Assembly (NCBI RefSeq): GCF_001580545.1
Contig: NZ_LRBG01000010.1
Location: 1 to 64,000, forward strand
DNA from: Paraburkholderia monticola
GTDB taxonomy: Bacteria > Pseudomonadota > Gammaproteobacteria > Burkholderiales > Burkholderiaceae
Direction: 5' to 3'
Length of the DNA stretch: 64,000 bases
Shown: positions 19,644 through 27,912 of the stretch, one piece after another
Layout: each line of letters begins with the position of its first letter
How positions within the stretch are numbered: the first letter of the stretch is position 1
Program-made: the position numbers and the translations under genes
The notes under the pieces: model-generated
The model's database searches: none
What the model was told of the DNA's origin: nothing
Seen by the model: only the letters and a program-made list of their open reading frames with translations

Positions 19644-20297
19644 ATGAATCGACTGTGCAAGACTCTGATGGTGCTTCATGTAGCGGCAGGTCTTTCAGGT
19701 TTGGCAATTCAGGCACGAGCAGCAGATCCGGCAAAGCCGGACATCAATCGGGGGCAGGCAATCGCGTTACAGGTGTGCGCGTCGTGTCACGGAGCGGATG
19801 GCAACAGTGCCGGCGGCGCATACCCGAAGCTGGCGGGCCAGCATCCTGAGTATCTCGTCAAGCAGCTCAGAGATTTCAAGACGCAACCTGGCGCCAAACA
19901 ACCCGCGCGCAACAATGCGATCATGGCGGGCATGGCGGCCGCGCTTTCCGATCAGGACATGATCAACGTTGCGGCTTATTTCTCGACGCAAACGCCCAAG
20001 CCAGGCTATGCGCATAACAAGAACACCGTCGCGGTGGGGCAGCAGATCTATCGTGGTGGGATTGCCGACCGCGGCGTGCCGGCCTGTGCGGCATGCCACG
20101 GGCCTACGGGCCAGGGCATTCCGATCCAGTATCCGCGCCTGTCGGGACAGTGGGCCGAGTACTCGGTGACGCAGTTGGCCGCGTTCACGCAAGGGCCGGG
20201 CGCTCGTAATAACAACGACGCGATGCATGCGATAGCATCGCGTCTGTCGGACAACGAGATCAAGGCTGTTGCCGACTACATCGCGGGCCTGCATTAA
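19644..20297 (+). CDS. Dihaem cytochrome c4
   Basis: Protein of 217 residues with a signal peptide ending near ARA (26) and two class I cytochrome domains. Haem motifs are CASCH (45-49) and CAACH (148-152); YPKLAGQHPEYLVKQLRDF and YPRLSGQWAEYSVTQL show the internal duplication of c4. It passes electrons to terminal oxidases in the periplasm. The start at 19644 gives a proper signal peptide; an open frame from 19380 does not. The next genes, resB and ccsA, build c-type cytochromes. Confidence 0.93.
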   Translation: MNRLCKTLMVLHVAAGLSGLAIQARAADPAKPDINRGQAIALQVCASCHGADGNSAGGAYPKLAGQHPEYLVKQLRDFKTQPGAKQPARNNAIMAGMAAALSDQDMINVAAYFSTQTPKPGYAHNKNTVAVGQQIYRGGIADRGVPACAACHGPTGQGIPIQYPRLSGQWAEYSVTQLAAFTQGPGARNNNDAMHAIASRLSDNEIKAVADYIAGLH

Positions 20298-20350
20298 ACG
20301 GCTCGCACGCGCGAATCCAACCGGCCCGACGAGGCCGGTGAAAAACAAGA

Positions 20351-20395
20351 AAAGGGTGAGGGTGTCGTGGCAACGACAGCCCTTCACCCTTTTTT
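20351..20395 (+). terminator. Intrinsic terminator after cytochrome c4
   Basis: AAAGGGTGAGGG pairs with CCCTTCACCCTTT with one mismatch, extended by an inner stem TGTCGT/ACGACA around GGCA, and followed by six T ending at 20395. Confidence 0.88.
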
Positions 20396-20415
20396 GCTGT
20401 TCAGTCGGAGTTTGA

Positions 20416-22626
20416 ATGAGCGTCACCACGTCGGGTCTGCAGTCGAAGTCGGGCAATCGCGTCATGCGCAGCATCATCGAGCTTCTGAGCTCGATGCGTT
20501 TCGCCATTGCGCTGCTCGTGATTCTGTCGATCGCCAGCATCATCGGTACCGTCCTCACGCAGGACGATCCGTATCCCAACTACGTCAATCAGTTCGGCCC
20601 GTTCTGGGCGGACATCTTCCGCGCGCTGAGCCTCTACACGGTGTACAGCTCGTGGTGGTTCATGCTGATTCTCGGCTTCCTGATGGTGTCGGTGTCGCTG
20701 TGCGTGATCCGCAATGCGCCGAAGATGGTCGCCGACGCCAAGAGCTGGAAGGACAAGGTTCGTGAAGGCAGTCTGCGCGCGTTCCATCACAAGGGCGAGT
20801 TCGCGGTTCACGGCACGCGCGCGCAGACCACCGCCGTGCTCGCCAAACTGTCGGCGAAGCTCGGCTACAAGTTCGTCACACGCGAGTCGGACGGCGCGAC
20901 GCTGATCGCCGCGAAGCGCGGCGCGCTGACGAAGTTCGGCTACATCTCCGCGCACATCGCGATCGTCGTGATCTGCCTAGGCGGCCTGCTCGACAGCAAT
21001 CTGCCGATCAAGCTGCAGATGTGGCTGTTCGACAAGTCGCCGATCCGCTCGAACACGGTCATCAACGACATTCCGCCCGAACATCGCCTGTCGCAGTCGA
21101 ACCCGACGTTCCGCGGCTACGCGTGGGTGCCGGAAGGGCAGCGGGTGTCGACGGCGATCCTCAACCAGCCGGACGGCTCGCTGATCCAGGACCTGCCGTT
21201 TTCGATCGAGCTGAACAAGTTCATCGTCGACTACTACTCGACCGGCATGCCGAAGCTGTTCGCGAGTGACATCGTCGTAGTCGATCACAAGACCGGCGCG
21301 CGCGTGCCGGCGCGCGTCGAAGTCAACAAGCCGTTCGAATACGACGGCGTGTCGATCTACCAGTCGAGCTTCCAGGACGGCGGCTCGCAGATGCAGATGA
21401 CGGCGTACCCGATGTCCGGCCCGAGCGCGAAGACCGTGCCGTTCGGCGGCACGATCGGCGGCAGCGCGCCGTTGAACCCGGCCACGCCGCTCGCCGACGG
21501 CAAGACCGTCGAATTCACCGACTTTCGCGCGATCAACGTCGAGAACATCTCGAACGGCAATGGCCAGAACGATGCGCGCGGCGTCGTCGCGCAGCACTCG
21601 CTGAAGGAAGCCTTCGACGAGCGCCTCGGCTCCGGCGCGAAGTCCTCGAAGCCGCTCGATCTGCACAACGTCGGCCCATCGGTGCAGTACAAGATTCGGG
21701 ACAAGGACGGCCAGGCGCGCGAGTACAACAATTACATGCTGCCGGTCGATGTGAACGGCGAGAAGATGTTCCTCGCCGGCATGCGCGTGAATCCAGACGA
21801 TCCGTTCCGCTACCTGCGCATTCCCGCCGACAGCGGCGGCACGCTCAAGGAGTGGATGCACCTGCGCGCGACGCTCGAAGATCCGAGCCAACGCGCCATC
21901 GCCGCTCATCAGTTCGCGCAACGTTCGGTGCCGGGCTCGAATGCGGAGTTGCAGCAGCATCTGGAGGAAAGCGCGTTGCGCGTGCTGACCCTTTTCTCTG
22001 GCGCTGACGGCAGTATGAAGATGCCGAATGGCGAAACCCTGGGCGGCTTCCAGGCGATCGCTGGTTTCATTGACCGCTCGGTACCGAAAGGCGAGCAGGA
22101 AAAGGCCGCGGGCCTGCTGTTGCGCATGCTCGAAGGCGTGACGTGGGATTTGTGGCAACTGTCGCGCCAGCAACTCGGCGAGCCCGCCGCGCCGGCCGAC
22201 GCGGACACGAGCCGCTTCATCCAGAGTTCGCTCAATGCGATATCTGACAGCTTTTTGTATGGATCGCCGGTCTTTTTGCAGCTTGACTCATTCAAGCAGG
22301 TGCAAGCTTCGGTATTTCAGTTGACGCGCGCACCGGGCAAAAAAGTCGTGTATCTTGGCAGCCTGCTTCTCGTATTGGGCATCTTTTCGATGTTCTACGT
22401 CCGCGAACGGCGTCTGTGGTTCTGGCTCAAGGATTCGGACCACGGCACGAGCGTCGTGATGGCGATGTCGAGCGCGCGCAAGACGCTAGACTTCGAGAAG
22501 GAGTTCGTCCAGACGCGCGACGCCGTCAGCGCCGCACTGGGCGCACAACTCATCGAAGCAGCCGATGCCAGCCCGGCCGCTCAGGCCGCCGCCTCGTCGG
22601 CAAGCTCAAAGGATTCGACCCGGTAA
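20416..22626 (+). CDS. resB: Cytochrome c biogenesis protein ResB (Ccs1)
   Basis: Protein of 736 residues, one half of the System II haem transporter and synthetase. Three membrane segments lie in the first 210 residues (ALLVILSIASIIGTVL near 32-47, FMLILGFLMVSVSLCVI, IAIVVICLGGLL), then a large periplasmic domain and a last membrane segment around VVYLGSLLLVLGIFSMFYV near 645-665. ResB with CcsA exports haem and attaches it to apocytochromes. ccsA starts 4 bases later. Confidence 0.93.
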   Translation: MSVTTSGLQSKSGNRVMRSIIELLSSMRFAIALLVILSIASIIGTVLTQDDPYPNYVNQFGPFWADIFRALSLYTVYSSWWFMLILGFLMVSVSLCVIRNAPKMVADAKSWKDKVREGSLRAFHHKGEFAVHGTRAQTTAVLAKLSAKLGYKFVTRESDGATLIAAKRGALTKFGYISAHIAIVVICLGGLLDSNLPIKLQMWLFDKSPIRSNTVINDIPPEHRLSQSNPTFRGYAWVPEGQRVSTAILNQPDGSLIQDLPFSIELNKFIVDYYSTGMPKLFASDIVVVDHKTGARVPARVEVNKPFEYDGVSIYQSSFQDGGSQMQMTAYPMSGPSAKTVPFGGTIGGSAPLNPATPLADGKTVEFTDFRAINVENISNGNGQNDARGVVAQHSLKEAFDERLGSGAKSSKPLDLHNVGPSVQYKIRDKDGQAREYNNYMLPVDVNGEKMFLAGMRVNPDDPFRYLRIPADSGGTLKEWMHLRATLEDPSQRAIAAHQFAQRSVPGSNAELQQHLEESALRVLTLFSGADGSMKMPNGETLGGFQAIAGFIDRSVPKGEQEKAAGLLLRMLEGVTWDLWQLSRQQLGEPAAPADADTSRFIQSSLNAISDSFLYGSPVFLQLDSFKQVQASVFQLTRAPGKKVVYLGSLLLVLGIFSMFYVRERRLWFWLKDSDHGTSVVMAMSSARKTLDFEKEFVQTRDAVSAALGAQLIEAADASPAAQAAASSASSKDSTR

Positions 22627-22630
22627 GATC

Positions 22631-23842
22631 ATGGACTTGACTCAGGTTTCCACCTCTTCATCGCCTGCTTCGCGCGCCGACAAGGCGTTTGCTAGCAGCA
22701 CGCCCGAACTCCCGCTCTTCGACGAGCGTCCGTTCCTGAAACGACTCGGTATCGTCGACTGGCTGTTCGCGCTCGTGCTCGTCGGGGGCGCCGGGTTCGC
22801 GCTGTCGCGCTATTACCCGTTCATGAACTACTACGACAAACTGGTGCTGGTGTGCTCGGTGCCGGTTTTCGTCGTGCTCGGCTGGCGCTGGAAGCCGGTG
22901 CGTCCGCTGATGGTGGGAATCGCCGCGCTCTCCCTGCTCGCGATCCAGATCTACCACGGTGATCTGAGCCGCGCCGACAACGCGTTCTTCCTCAAGTATT
23001 TCCTGTCGAGCCAGTCCGCGATCCTGTGGATGAGTGCGCTGTTCGTATTCGCGACGGTGTTCTACTGGATCTCGCTGCTGTCGCGTTCGCCGACCGGCGC
23101 CGCGATCGGCTCGAAGATGACGTGGGCGGCGGTGCTGATGGGCTTCGTCGGCATGATGGTGCGCTGGTACGAGTCGTACCTGATCGGCGCGGACGTCGGC
23201 CATATTCCGATTTCGAACCTCTATGAAGTGTTCGTGCTGTTCAGCCTGATCACCGCGCTGTTCTATCTGTACTACGAGCAGCACTACAACACGCGTGCGC
23301 TCGGCGCGTTCGTGATGCTCGTGATCAGCGCCGCCGTCGGTTTCCTGATGTGGTACTCGGTCGCGCGCGACGCCCAGCAGATCCAGCCGCTCGTGCCGGC
23401 GCTGCAAAGCTGGTGGATGAAGATTCACGTGCCGGCGAACTTCATCGGCTACGGCAGCTTCGCGCTGTCGGCGATGGTCGGCGTCGCGTATCTGGCGAAG
23501 GAGCGCGGCGTGCTGGCGGATCGTCTGCCGGCGCTCGATGTGCTCGACGACCTGATGTACAAGTCGATCGCGGTCGGCTTCGCGTTCTTCACGATCGCGA
23601 CGATTCTCGGCGCACTGTGGGCCGCTGAAGCGTGGGGCGGCTACTGGAGCTGGGACCCGAAGGAAACCTGGGCGCTGATCGTGTGGCTGAACTACGCGGC
23701 CTGGCTGCACATGCGTCTGATGAAGGGTCTGCGCGGCGCGGTCGCCGCATGGTGGGCGCTAACCGGCCTGCTCGTCACGACCTTCGCGTTCCTCGGCGTC
23801 AACATGTTTCTCTCGGGCCTGCATAGCTACGGCAAGCTGTAA
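22631..23842 (+). CDS. ccsA: Cytochrome c biogenesis protein CcsA (ResC)
   Basis: Protein of 403 residues with about eight membrane segments and the haem-handling WWD motif [14 protein letters not shown] near residue 335, followed by LHMRL. Histidines in the membrane segments would ligate haem. With ResB it forms the System II cytochrome c synthetase, which replaces the CcmA-H system. The ATG at 22631 is taken over an open frame from 22565 that overlaps resB. It ends at a terminator. Confidence 0.94.
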   Translation: MDLTQVSTSSSPASRADKAFASSTPELPLFDERPFLKRLGIVDWLFALVLVGGAGFALSRYYPFMNYYDKLVLVCSVPVFVVLGWRWKPVRPLMVGIAALSLLAIQIYHGDLSRADNAFFLKYFLSSQSAILWMSALFVFATVFYWISLLSRSPTGAAIGSKMTWAAVLMGFVGMMVRWYESYLIGADVGHIPISNLYEVFVLFSLITALFYLYYEQHYNTRALGAFVMLVISAAVGFLMWYSVARDAQQIQPLVPALQSWWMKIHVPANFIGYGSFALSAMVGVAYLAKERGVLADRLPALDVLDDLMYKSIAVGFAFFTIATILGALWAAEAWGGYWSWDPKETWALIVWLNYAAWLHMRLMKGLRGAVAAWWALTGLLVTTFAFLGVNMFLSGLHSYGKL

Positions 23843-23868
23843 GATCCGCCGCGCTGAACCGACCAACA

Positions 23869-23900
23869 ACCGCCGCGTGCTTCGCACCGGCGGTTTTTTT
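23869..23900 (+). terminator. Intrinsic terminator after ccsA
   Basis: ACCGCCGCGTGC (23869-23880), loop TTC, GCACCGGCGGT (23884-23894) with a single bulge, then a T run to 23900. Confidence 0.88.
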
Positions 23901-24035
23901 GTGGCCGATGGAATATTCATTGCGCCGTGGTGTTTGCTAATAGAGTACCTCGGGATGACAGACGCCCCCAGACGGGCGATCATCAATTTGGCTCTGCAAC
24001 GCGCACGACGCGGCGGGCCGACAAGGAGCAGCACG

Positions 24036-25031
24036 ATGTGGGTCAAGCGAAGTGACAGAATTCAACTGATCGGCGATGACATCGCGCGCAGCGAAATCAC
24101 GCCGCGGAACGTGTTCGAGAACCGCCGACGCATCCTGCAGGCGGCGGGCGCAATGGCGCTCGGCAGCCTGATCGGCGTGAGCGGCGAGGCGCGCGCGACG
24201 TACTCGTCCCCCGATCCGAAGGCGCAGAAGCTCGCGGCGAAAACCAACACGAAGTTCGTCGCGCTCGACAAGGTCACGCCGTACAAGGACATCACCACCT
24301 ACAACAATTTCTACGAGTTCGGCACCGACAAATCCGACCCCGCGCAGCACGCGGGCACGTTGCGGCCGCGTCCGTGGAAGGTGAGCGTCGAGGGCGAGAT
24401 CAAGAATCCGAAGGTGTACGACATCGACGACCTGCTGAAGCTCGCGCCGCTCGAGGAGCGGGTGTACCGGCATCGCTGCGTCGAAGGTTGGTCGATCGTG
24501 GTGCCGTGGATCGGTGTCTCGCTCTCCGAGCTGATCAAACGCGCCGAGCCGACCGGCAACGCGAAGTACGTGCAGTTCATCACGCTCGCGGATACGTCGC
24601 AGATGCCCGGACTGTCGGCGCCCATCCTCGACTGGCCCTACTCCGAAGGCCTGCGGATGGACGAAGCGATGCATCCGCTGACGCTGCTGACGATGGGCCT
24701 CTACGGCCAGGTGCTGCCGAATCAGAACGGCGCGCCGGTGCGCGTCGTGTTGCCGTGGAAGTACGGCTTCAAGAGCGCGAAATCGCTGGTGAAAATCCGC
24801 TTCGTCGAGAAGCAGCCGCCGACGAGCTGGAACTCGTATGCATCGAACGAATACGGGTTCTATTCGAACGTGAATCCGAATGTCGATCATCCGCGCTGGA
24901 GCCAGGCCACTGAACGGCGCATCGGGGAAGACGGCTTTTTCACGCCAAAACGCAAGACGCTGATGTTCAACGGCTACGCCGATCAGGTCGCGTCGCTCTA
25001 TCAGGGCATGGACCTGAAGAAGAACTTCTGA
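24036..25031 (+). CDS. msrP: Periplasmic methionine sulfoxide reductase, molybdopterin subunit MsrP
   Basis: Protein of 331 residues of the YedY/MsrP sulfite oxidase fold. It repairs oxidised methionines in periplasmic proteins. A twin-arginine signal is visible as [19 protein letters not shown] (residues 29-47). The molybdenum-ligating cysteine is in [15 protein letters not shown] (C148). The ATG at 24036 follows ACAAGGAGCAG. MsrQ, its membrane haem partner, follows 10 bases later. Confidence 0.95.
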   Translation: MWVKRSDRIQLIGDDIARSEITPRNVFENRRRILQAAGAMALGSLIGVSGEARATYSSPDPKAQKLAAKTNTKFVALDKVTPYKDITTYNNFYEFGTDKSDPAQHAGTLRPRPWKVSVEGEIKNPKVYDIDDLLKLAPLEERVYRHRCVEGWSIVVPWIGVSLSELIKRAEPTGNAKYVQFITLADTSQMPGLSAPILDWPYSEGLRMDEAMHPLTLLTMGLYGQVLPNQNGAPVRVVLPWKYGFKSAKSLVKIRFVEKQPPTSWNSYASNEYGFYSNVNPNVDHPRWSQATERRIGEDGFFTPKRKTLMFNGYADQVASLYQGMDLKKNF

Positions 25032-25041
25032 GGCGAGCGCG

Positions 25042-25743
25042 ATGGCGTCCGATACGCAACCTGTCACCCGCAACGAGCCGTCCGCACGACGCGTCAGTCC
25101 GACGTCGGCGGCGAAGCCGCGTGCAGCCGGCGGCGCGCGCTGGGTCGTGCCGGCGAAAGTCGTGGTCTTCATCGCGGCGCTGTACCCGCTCGCGCGCCTC
25201 GTGCTGTTCGGCGTGACCGACCGGCTCGGCGCGAATCCGATCGAATTCATCACGCGCTCGACGGGTCTGTGGACGCTCGTGTTCCTCTGCATCACGCTCG
25301 CGGTGACGCCGCTGCGTCGTCTGACCGGCGTCGCCGCGTTGGTGCGTTTGCGGCGCATGCTCGGGCTTTACGCGTTCTTCTATGCGACGCTGCATTTCAC
25401 CACGTACCTGTGGTTCGACAAGTGGTTCGATGTCGCGGAGATTCTGAAGGACATCGGCAAGCGGCCGTTCATCACGGTGGGCTTCGCCGCGTTCGTGTTG
25501 CTGATCGCGCTCGCGGTCACGTCGCCGCCCGCGATGGTGCGCAAGCTCGGGCGTCGCTGGCAGACGCTGCATCGCGCGATCTATGTGATCGGCGGGCTCG
25601 CGATTCTGCATTTCTGGTGGATGAGGGCGGGCAAGCACGACCTGCTGCTGCCGAAGATTTACGGCGCGGTGATGATCGCGTTGCTGGGGTGGCGGCTGGT
25701 GGTGTGGATCTGGGAGCGGAGGATGGGAACGCGGCGACGGTGA
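25042..25743 (+). CDS. msrQ: Haem-binding membrane subunit MsrQ (YedZ)
   Basis: Protein of 233 residues with six membrane segments of the ferric-reductase-like fold. The first 35 residues are a polar cytoplasmic stretch. Histidines in FFYATLHFTTYLWFD, TLHRAIYVIGG and LAILHFWWM are the likely haem ligands. It feeds electrons from the quinone pool or flavin reductase to MsrP. It ends at a terminator shared with lysA. Confidence 0.94.
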   Translation: MASDTQPVTRNEPSARRVSPTSAAKPRAAGGARWVVPAKVVVFIAALYPLARLVLFGVTDRLGANPIEFITRSTGLWTLVFLCITLAVTPLRRLTGVAALVRLRRMLGLYAFFYATLHFTTYLWFDKWFDVAEILKDIGKRPFITVGFAAFVLLIALAVTSPPAMVRKLGRRWQTLHRAIYVIGGLAILHFWWMRAGKHDLLLPKIYGAVMIALLGWRLVVWIWERRMGTRRR

Positions 25744-25777
25744 TGGCGAATTTATTCGCGTCACGCTGTTTCAAATA

Positions 25778-25810
25778 AAAATGGCGATGCCACCGCGGCA
25801 TCGCCATTTT
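25778..25810. terminator. Bidirectional terminator between msrQ and lysA
   Basis: AAAATGGCGATGCC (25778-25791), loop ACCGC, GGCATCGCCATTTT (25797-25810): a perfect 14-bp stem with A and T runs suited to both convergent genes. Confidence 0.9.
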
Positions 25811-25853
25811 CATTGCTGCGCTCGACCGTGGGGCCTGCCGCCGGTTCCGACGT

Positions 25854-27116
25854 TTACGCCGGCAGAATCGTTTCACCCGCAAACAGCTGCTTGATCTCTT
25901 CGCGCGCGCGAACCACGTGCGCTTGTGTACCATCCACCATGACCTCGGCGGCGCGCGCGCGGGTGTTGTAGTTCGAGCTCATCACGAAGCCGTACGCGCC
26001 GGCCGAGCGAATCGCCAGCAGATCGCCGGGTTCGACCGCGAGCAACCGTTCGCGCCCGAGCCAGTCGCCGCTTTCGCAGACTGGGCCGACCACGTCGTAC
26101 ACGTGCGCGGGCACGTCGCGCTTCACGACCGGCTCGATGGCGTGATACGCGTCGTACATCGCGGGGCGCGCGAGATCGGTCATGGCCGCGTCGACGATCG
26201 CGAAGTTCTTGTCCTCGCCCGGCTTCAGAAACTCGAGACGCGTGAGCAGCACCCCCGCATTGCCGACCAGCGAGCGGCCCGGCTCGAAATAGACTTCGCG
26301 GTGACCATGGCCGCGCGCTTCGATGCGATCGAGCACCGTGCGCACGAACTCACCGATTTCCGGCGGCGTTTCGTCGTCGTAGGTGATGCCGAGACCGCCG
26401 CCGACGTCGATATGGCGAATCGTCGCGCCGTCCTGCTCGATCTGCTCGACGAGTTCCAGCACCTTGTCGATCGCGTCGAGATAGGGCGCGACTTCGGTGA
26501 TCTGCGAGCCGATATGGCAGTCGATGCCGACCACCTCGAGATTCGCCATTGCCGCGGCCGCCTGGTACGTGGCGCGAGCGTCTTCGAACGCGACACCGAA
26601 CTTGTTCGTCTTGAGTCCGGTGGAAATGTACGGATGCGTTTTCGCATCGACGTCGGGATTCACGCGCAGCGACACCGGCGCCTTCTTGCCCATCTCGCCC
26701 GCCACCGCGTTGAGGCGGTCGAGTTCGGGAATCGATTCGACGTTGAAGCATTTGACGCCGGCCGCGAGCGCGTCGCGCATTTCGCTCGCCTGCTTGCCGA
26801 CGCCCGAAAACACGGTGTTTTCCGCTTTGCCGCCGGCCGCGAGCACGCGTGCGAGTTCGCCGCCCGAGACGATGTCGAAGCCCGCGCCGAGGCGCGCGAA
26901 CACGTTCAGCACCGCGAGATTGCTGTTGGCCTTGACGGCCACGTGCACGCTCGCGCGACGCCCGGCGCAGGCACCCGCATAAGCGTTCCATGCTTCGGTG
27001 AGCGCGGCGCGCGAATAAACGTACAGCGGGGTGCCGAACTGCTCGGCGAGGGAAACGGCGGACACGCCTTCGGCGTGCAATACGCCATCGACGTAGTCAA
27101 ATGCGGATCGAGTCAT
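25854..27116 (-). CDS. lysA: Diaminopimelate decarboxylase
   Basis: Protein of 420 residues that makes L-lysine from meso-diaminopimelate. The PLP lysine is K62 in HVAVKANSNLAVLN; the phosphate-binding region HIGSQ and DVGGGLGI are present, and the second active-site element is VCESGDWLGRERLL. Normal length. It lies 9 bases after the lptM-like gene on the same strand, so they are probably co-transcribed. Confidence 0.97.
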   Translation of the reverse strand: MTRSAFDYVDGVLHAEGVSAVSLAEQFGTPLYVYSRAALTEAWNAYAGACAGRRASVHVAVKANSNLAVLNVFARLGAGFDIVSGGELARVLAAGGKAENTVFSGVGKQASEMRDALAAGVKCFNVESIPELDRLNAVAGEMGKKAPVSLRVNPDVDAKTHPYISTGLKTNKFGVAFEDARATYQAAAAMANLEVVGIDCHIGSQITEVAPYLDAIDKVLELVEQIEQDGATIRHIDVGGGLGITYDDETPPEIGEFVRTVLDRIEARGHGHREVYFEPGRSLVGNAGVLLTRLEFLKPGEDKNFAIVDAAMTDLARPAMYDAYHAIEPVVKRDVPAHVYDVVGPVCESGDWLGRERLLAVEPGDLLAIRSAGAYGFVMSSNYNTRARAAEVMVDGTQAHVVRAREEIKQLFAGETILPA

Positions 27117-27125
27117 GCGAAAGTC

Positions 27126-27470
27126 TTATTGAACGGAAGGAACAGCAGAGGCGGGCAGCGGCACTGCGGGAGCCGATGCCGGCGAAGCGGGCGGCGTCGC
27201 GAGCTGGTCTTCGGGGGACAGTGTGAGCGGCGTACCCGAGGTGTCCGGAACCGAGCCCATGTCGGCCGCGCTGTCGCTGGCCGGTTGGGTTTGATCGGTC
27301 GACGGCGTTTGCGTGCGGTGAGCCGGCGGGGCAGGCAATGGCGGTACGGTTGGCAGATAGAGCGAGCCGCGTTGGCCGCAGCCGGTGAGCGCACAACCTG
27401 CGAGAATGGCTAAAACCGCTACAATCGCGCGGCCGGGCGCTGCCGCGCGCATCCGAGTTACGACTCGCAT
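27126..27470 (-). CDS. lptM: LptM-like outer-membrane lipoprotein
   Basis: Protein of 114 residues with a lipoprotein signal ending ALTGC (C31), then GQRGSLYLP, which matches the short conserved core of LptM/YifL (LTGCG, then GPLYxP). In E. coli LptM helps LptD reach its correct disulfide pattern. The rest is a proline, alanine and serine-rich tail, longer than in E. coli. Genes of this family commonly stand directly before lysA or dapF, as here. The symbol rests on the short core and context. Confidence 0.8.
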   Translation of the reverse strand: MRVVTRMRAAAPGRAIVAVLAILAGCALTGCGQRGSLYLPTVPPLPAPPAHRTQTPSTDQTQPASDSAADMGSVPDTSGTPLTLSPEDQLATPPASPASAPAVPLPASAVPSVQ

Positions 27471-27505
27471 GACTGTCCCTGAATGAATAATCGATGGAGT
27501 TTAGC

Positions 27506-27826
27506 ATGTCCGATAGTGATTACCTGACCCGTGCGGAAGCCGTGCTGGCCGCCATCGAGAGCGCGCTCGACGACACCGACGCCGACATCGAGCTCGAGCG
27601 CAGCGGCAACGTTCTGACGCTCGAATTCGAGAACCGCACGAAGATCATCGTCAATCTTCAGCCGCCGATGCGCGAGATCTGGATCGCGGCAAAGGCCGGC
27701 GGTTTCCACTTCCGTTTCGTCGATGGTGAATGGCGCGATACGCGCAGCGGTTCGGAGTTTTTCGCGGCGCTGACGCAGTATGCGACGCAGCAGGCGGGCG
27801 AGCCGGTGCAGTTCACCGCGCAATAA
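27506..27826 (+). CDS. cyaY: Iron-sulfur cluster assembly protein CyaY (frataxin)
   Basis: Protein of 106 residues with the acidic first helix ([24 protein letters not shown]) and the sheet motif [33 protein letters not shown]. It binds iron and the IscS-IscU complex. GGAG at 27496-27499 supports the ATG at 27506. It is divergent from lptM-lysA and ends at a terminator before mrcA. Confidence 0.95.
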   Translation: MSDSDYLTRAEAVLAAIESALDDTDADIELERSGNVLTLEFENRTKIIVNLQPPMREIWIAAKAGGFHFRFVDGEWRDTRSGSEFFAALTQYATQQAGEPVQFTAQ

Positions 27827-27855
27827 GCGCGCCGCGCGAAGCATCCTCAAAACAG

Positions 27856-27885
27856 AACCGCCGCGTATCGAACGCGGCGGTTTTT
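27856..27885 (+). terminator. Intrinsic terminator after cyaY
   Basis: AACCGCCGCGT (27856-27866), loop ATCGA, ACGCGGCGGTT (27872-27882) and more T. On the minus strand it may also help end mrcA. Confidence 0.85.
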
Positions 27886-27912
27886 CATTTCTAGCGGGAC
27901 ATCGACGCGGCC

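Noticed and set aside
20977..22173. Minus-strand open frame of 398 codons opposite resB
   Set aside because: Antisense shadow without family match or ribosome site.
25917..27413. Plus-strand open frame of 498 codons opposite lysA
   Set aside because: Shadow of lysA and the lptM-like gene caused by high GC third positions.
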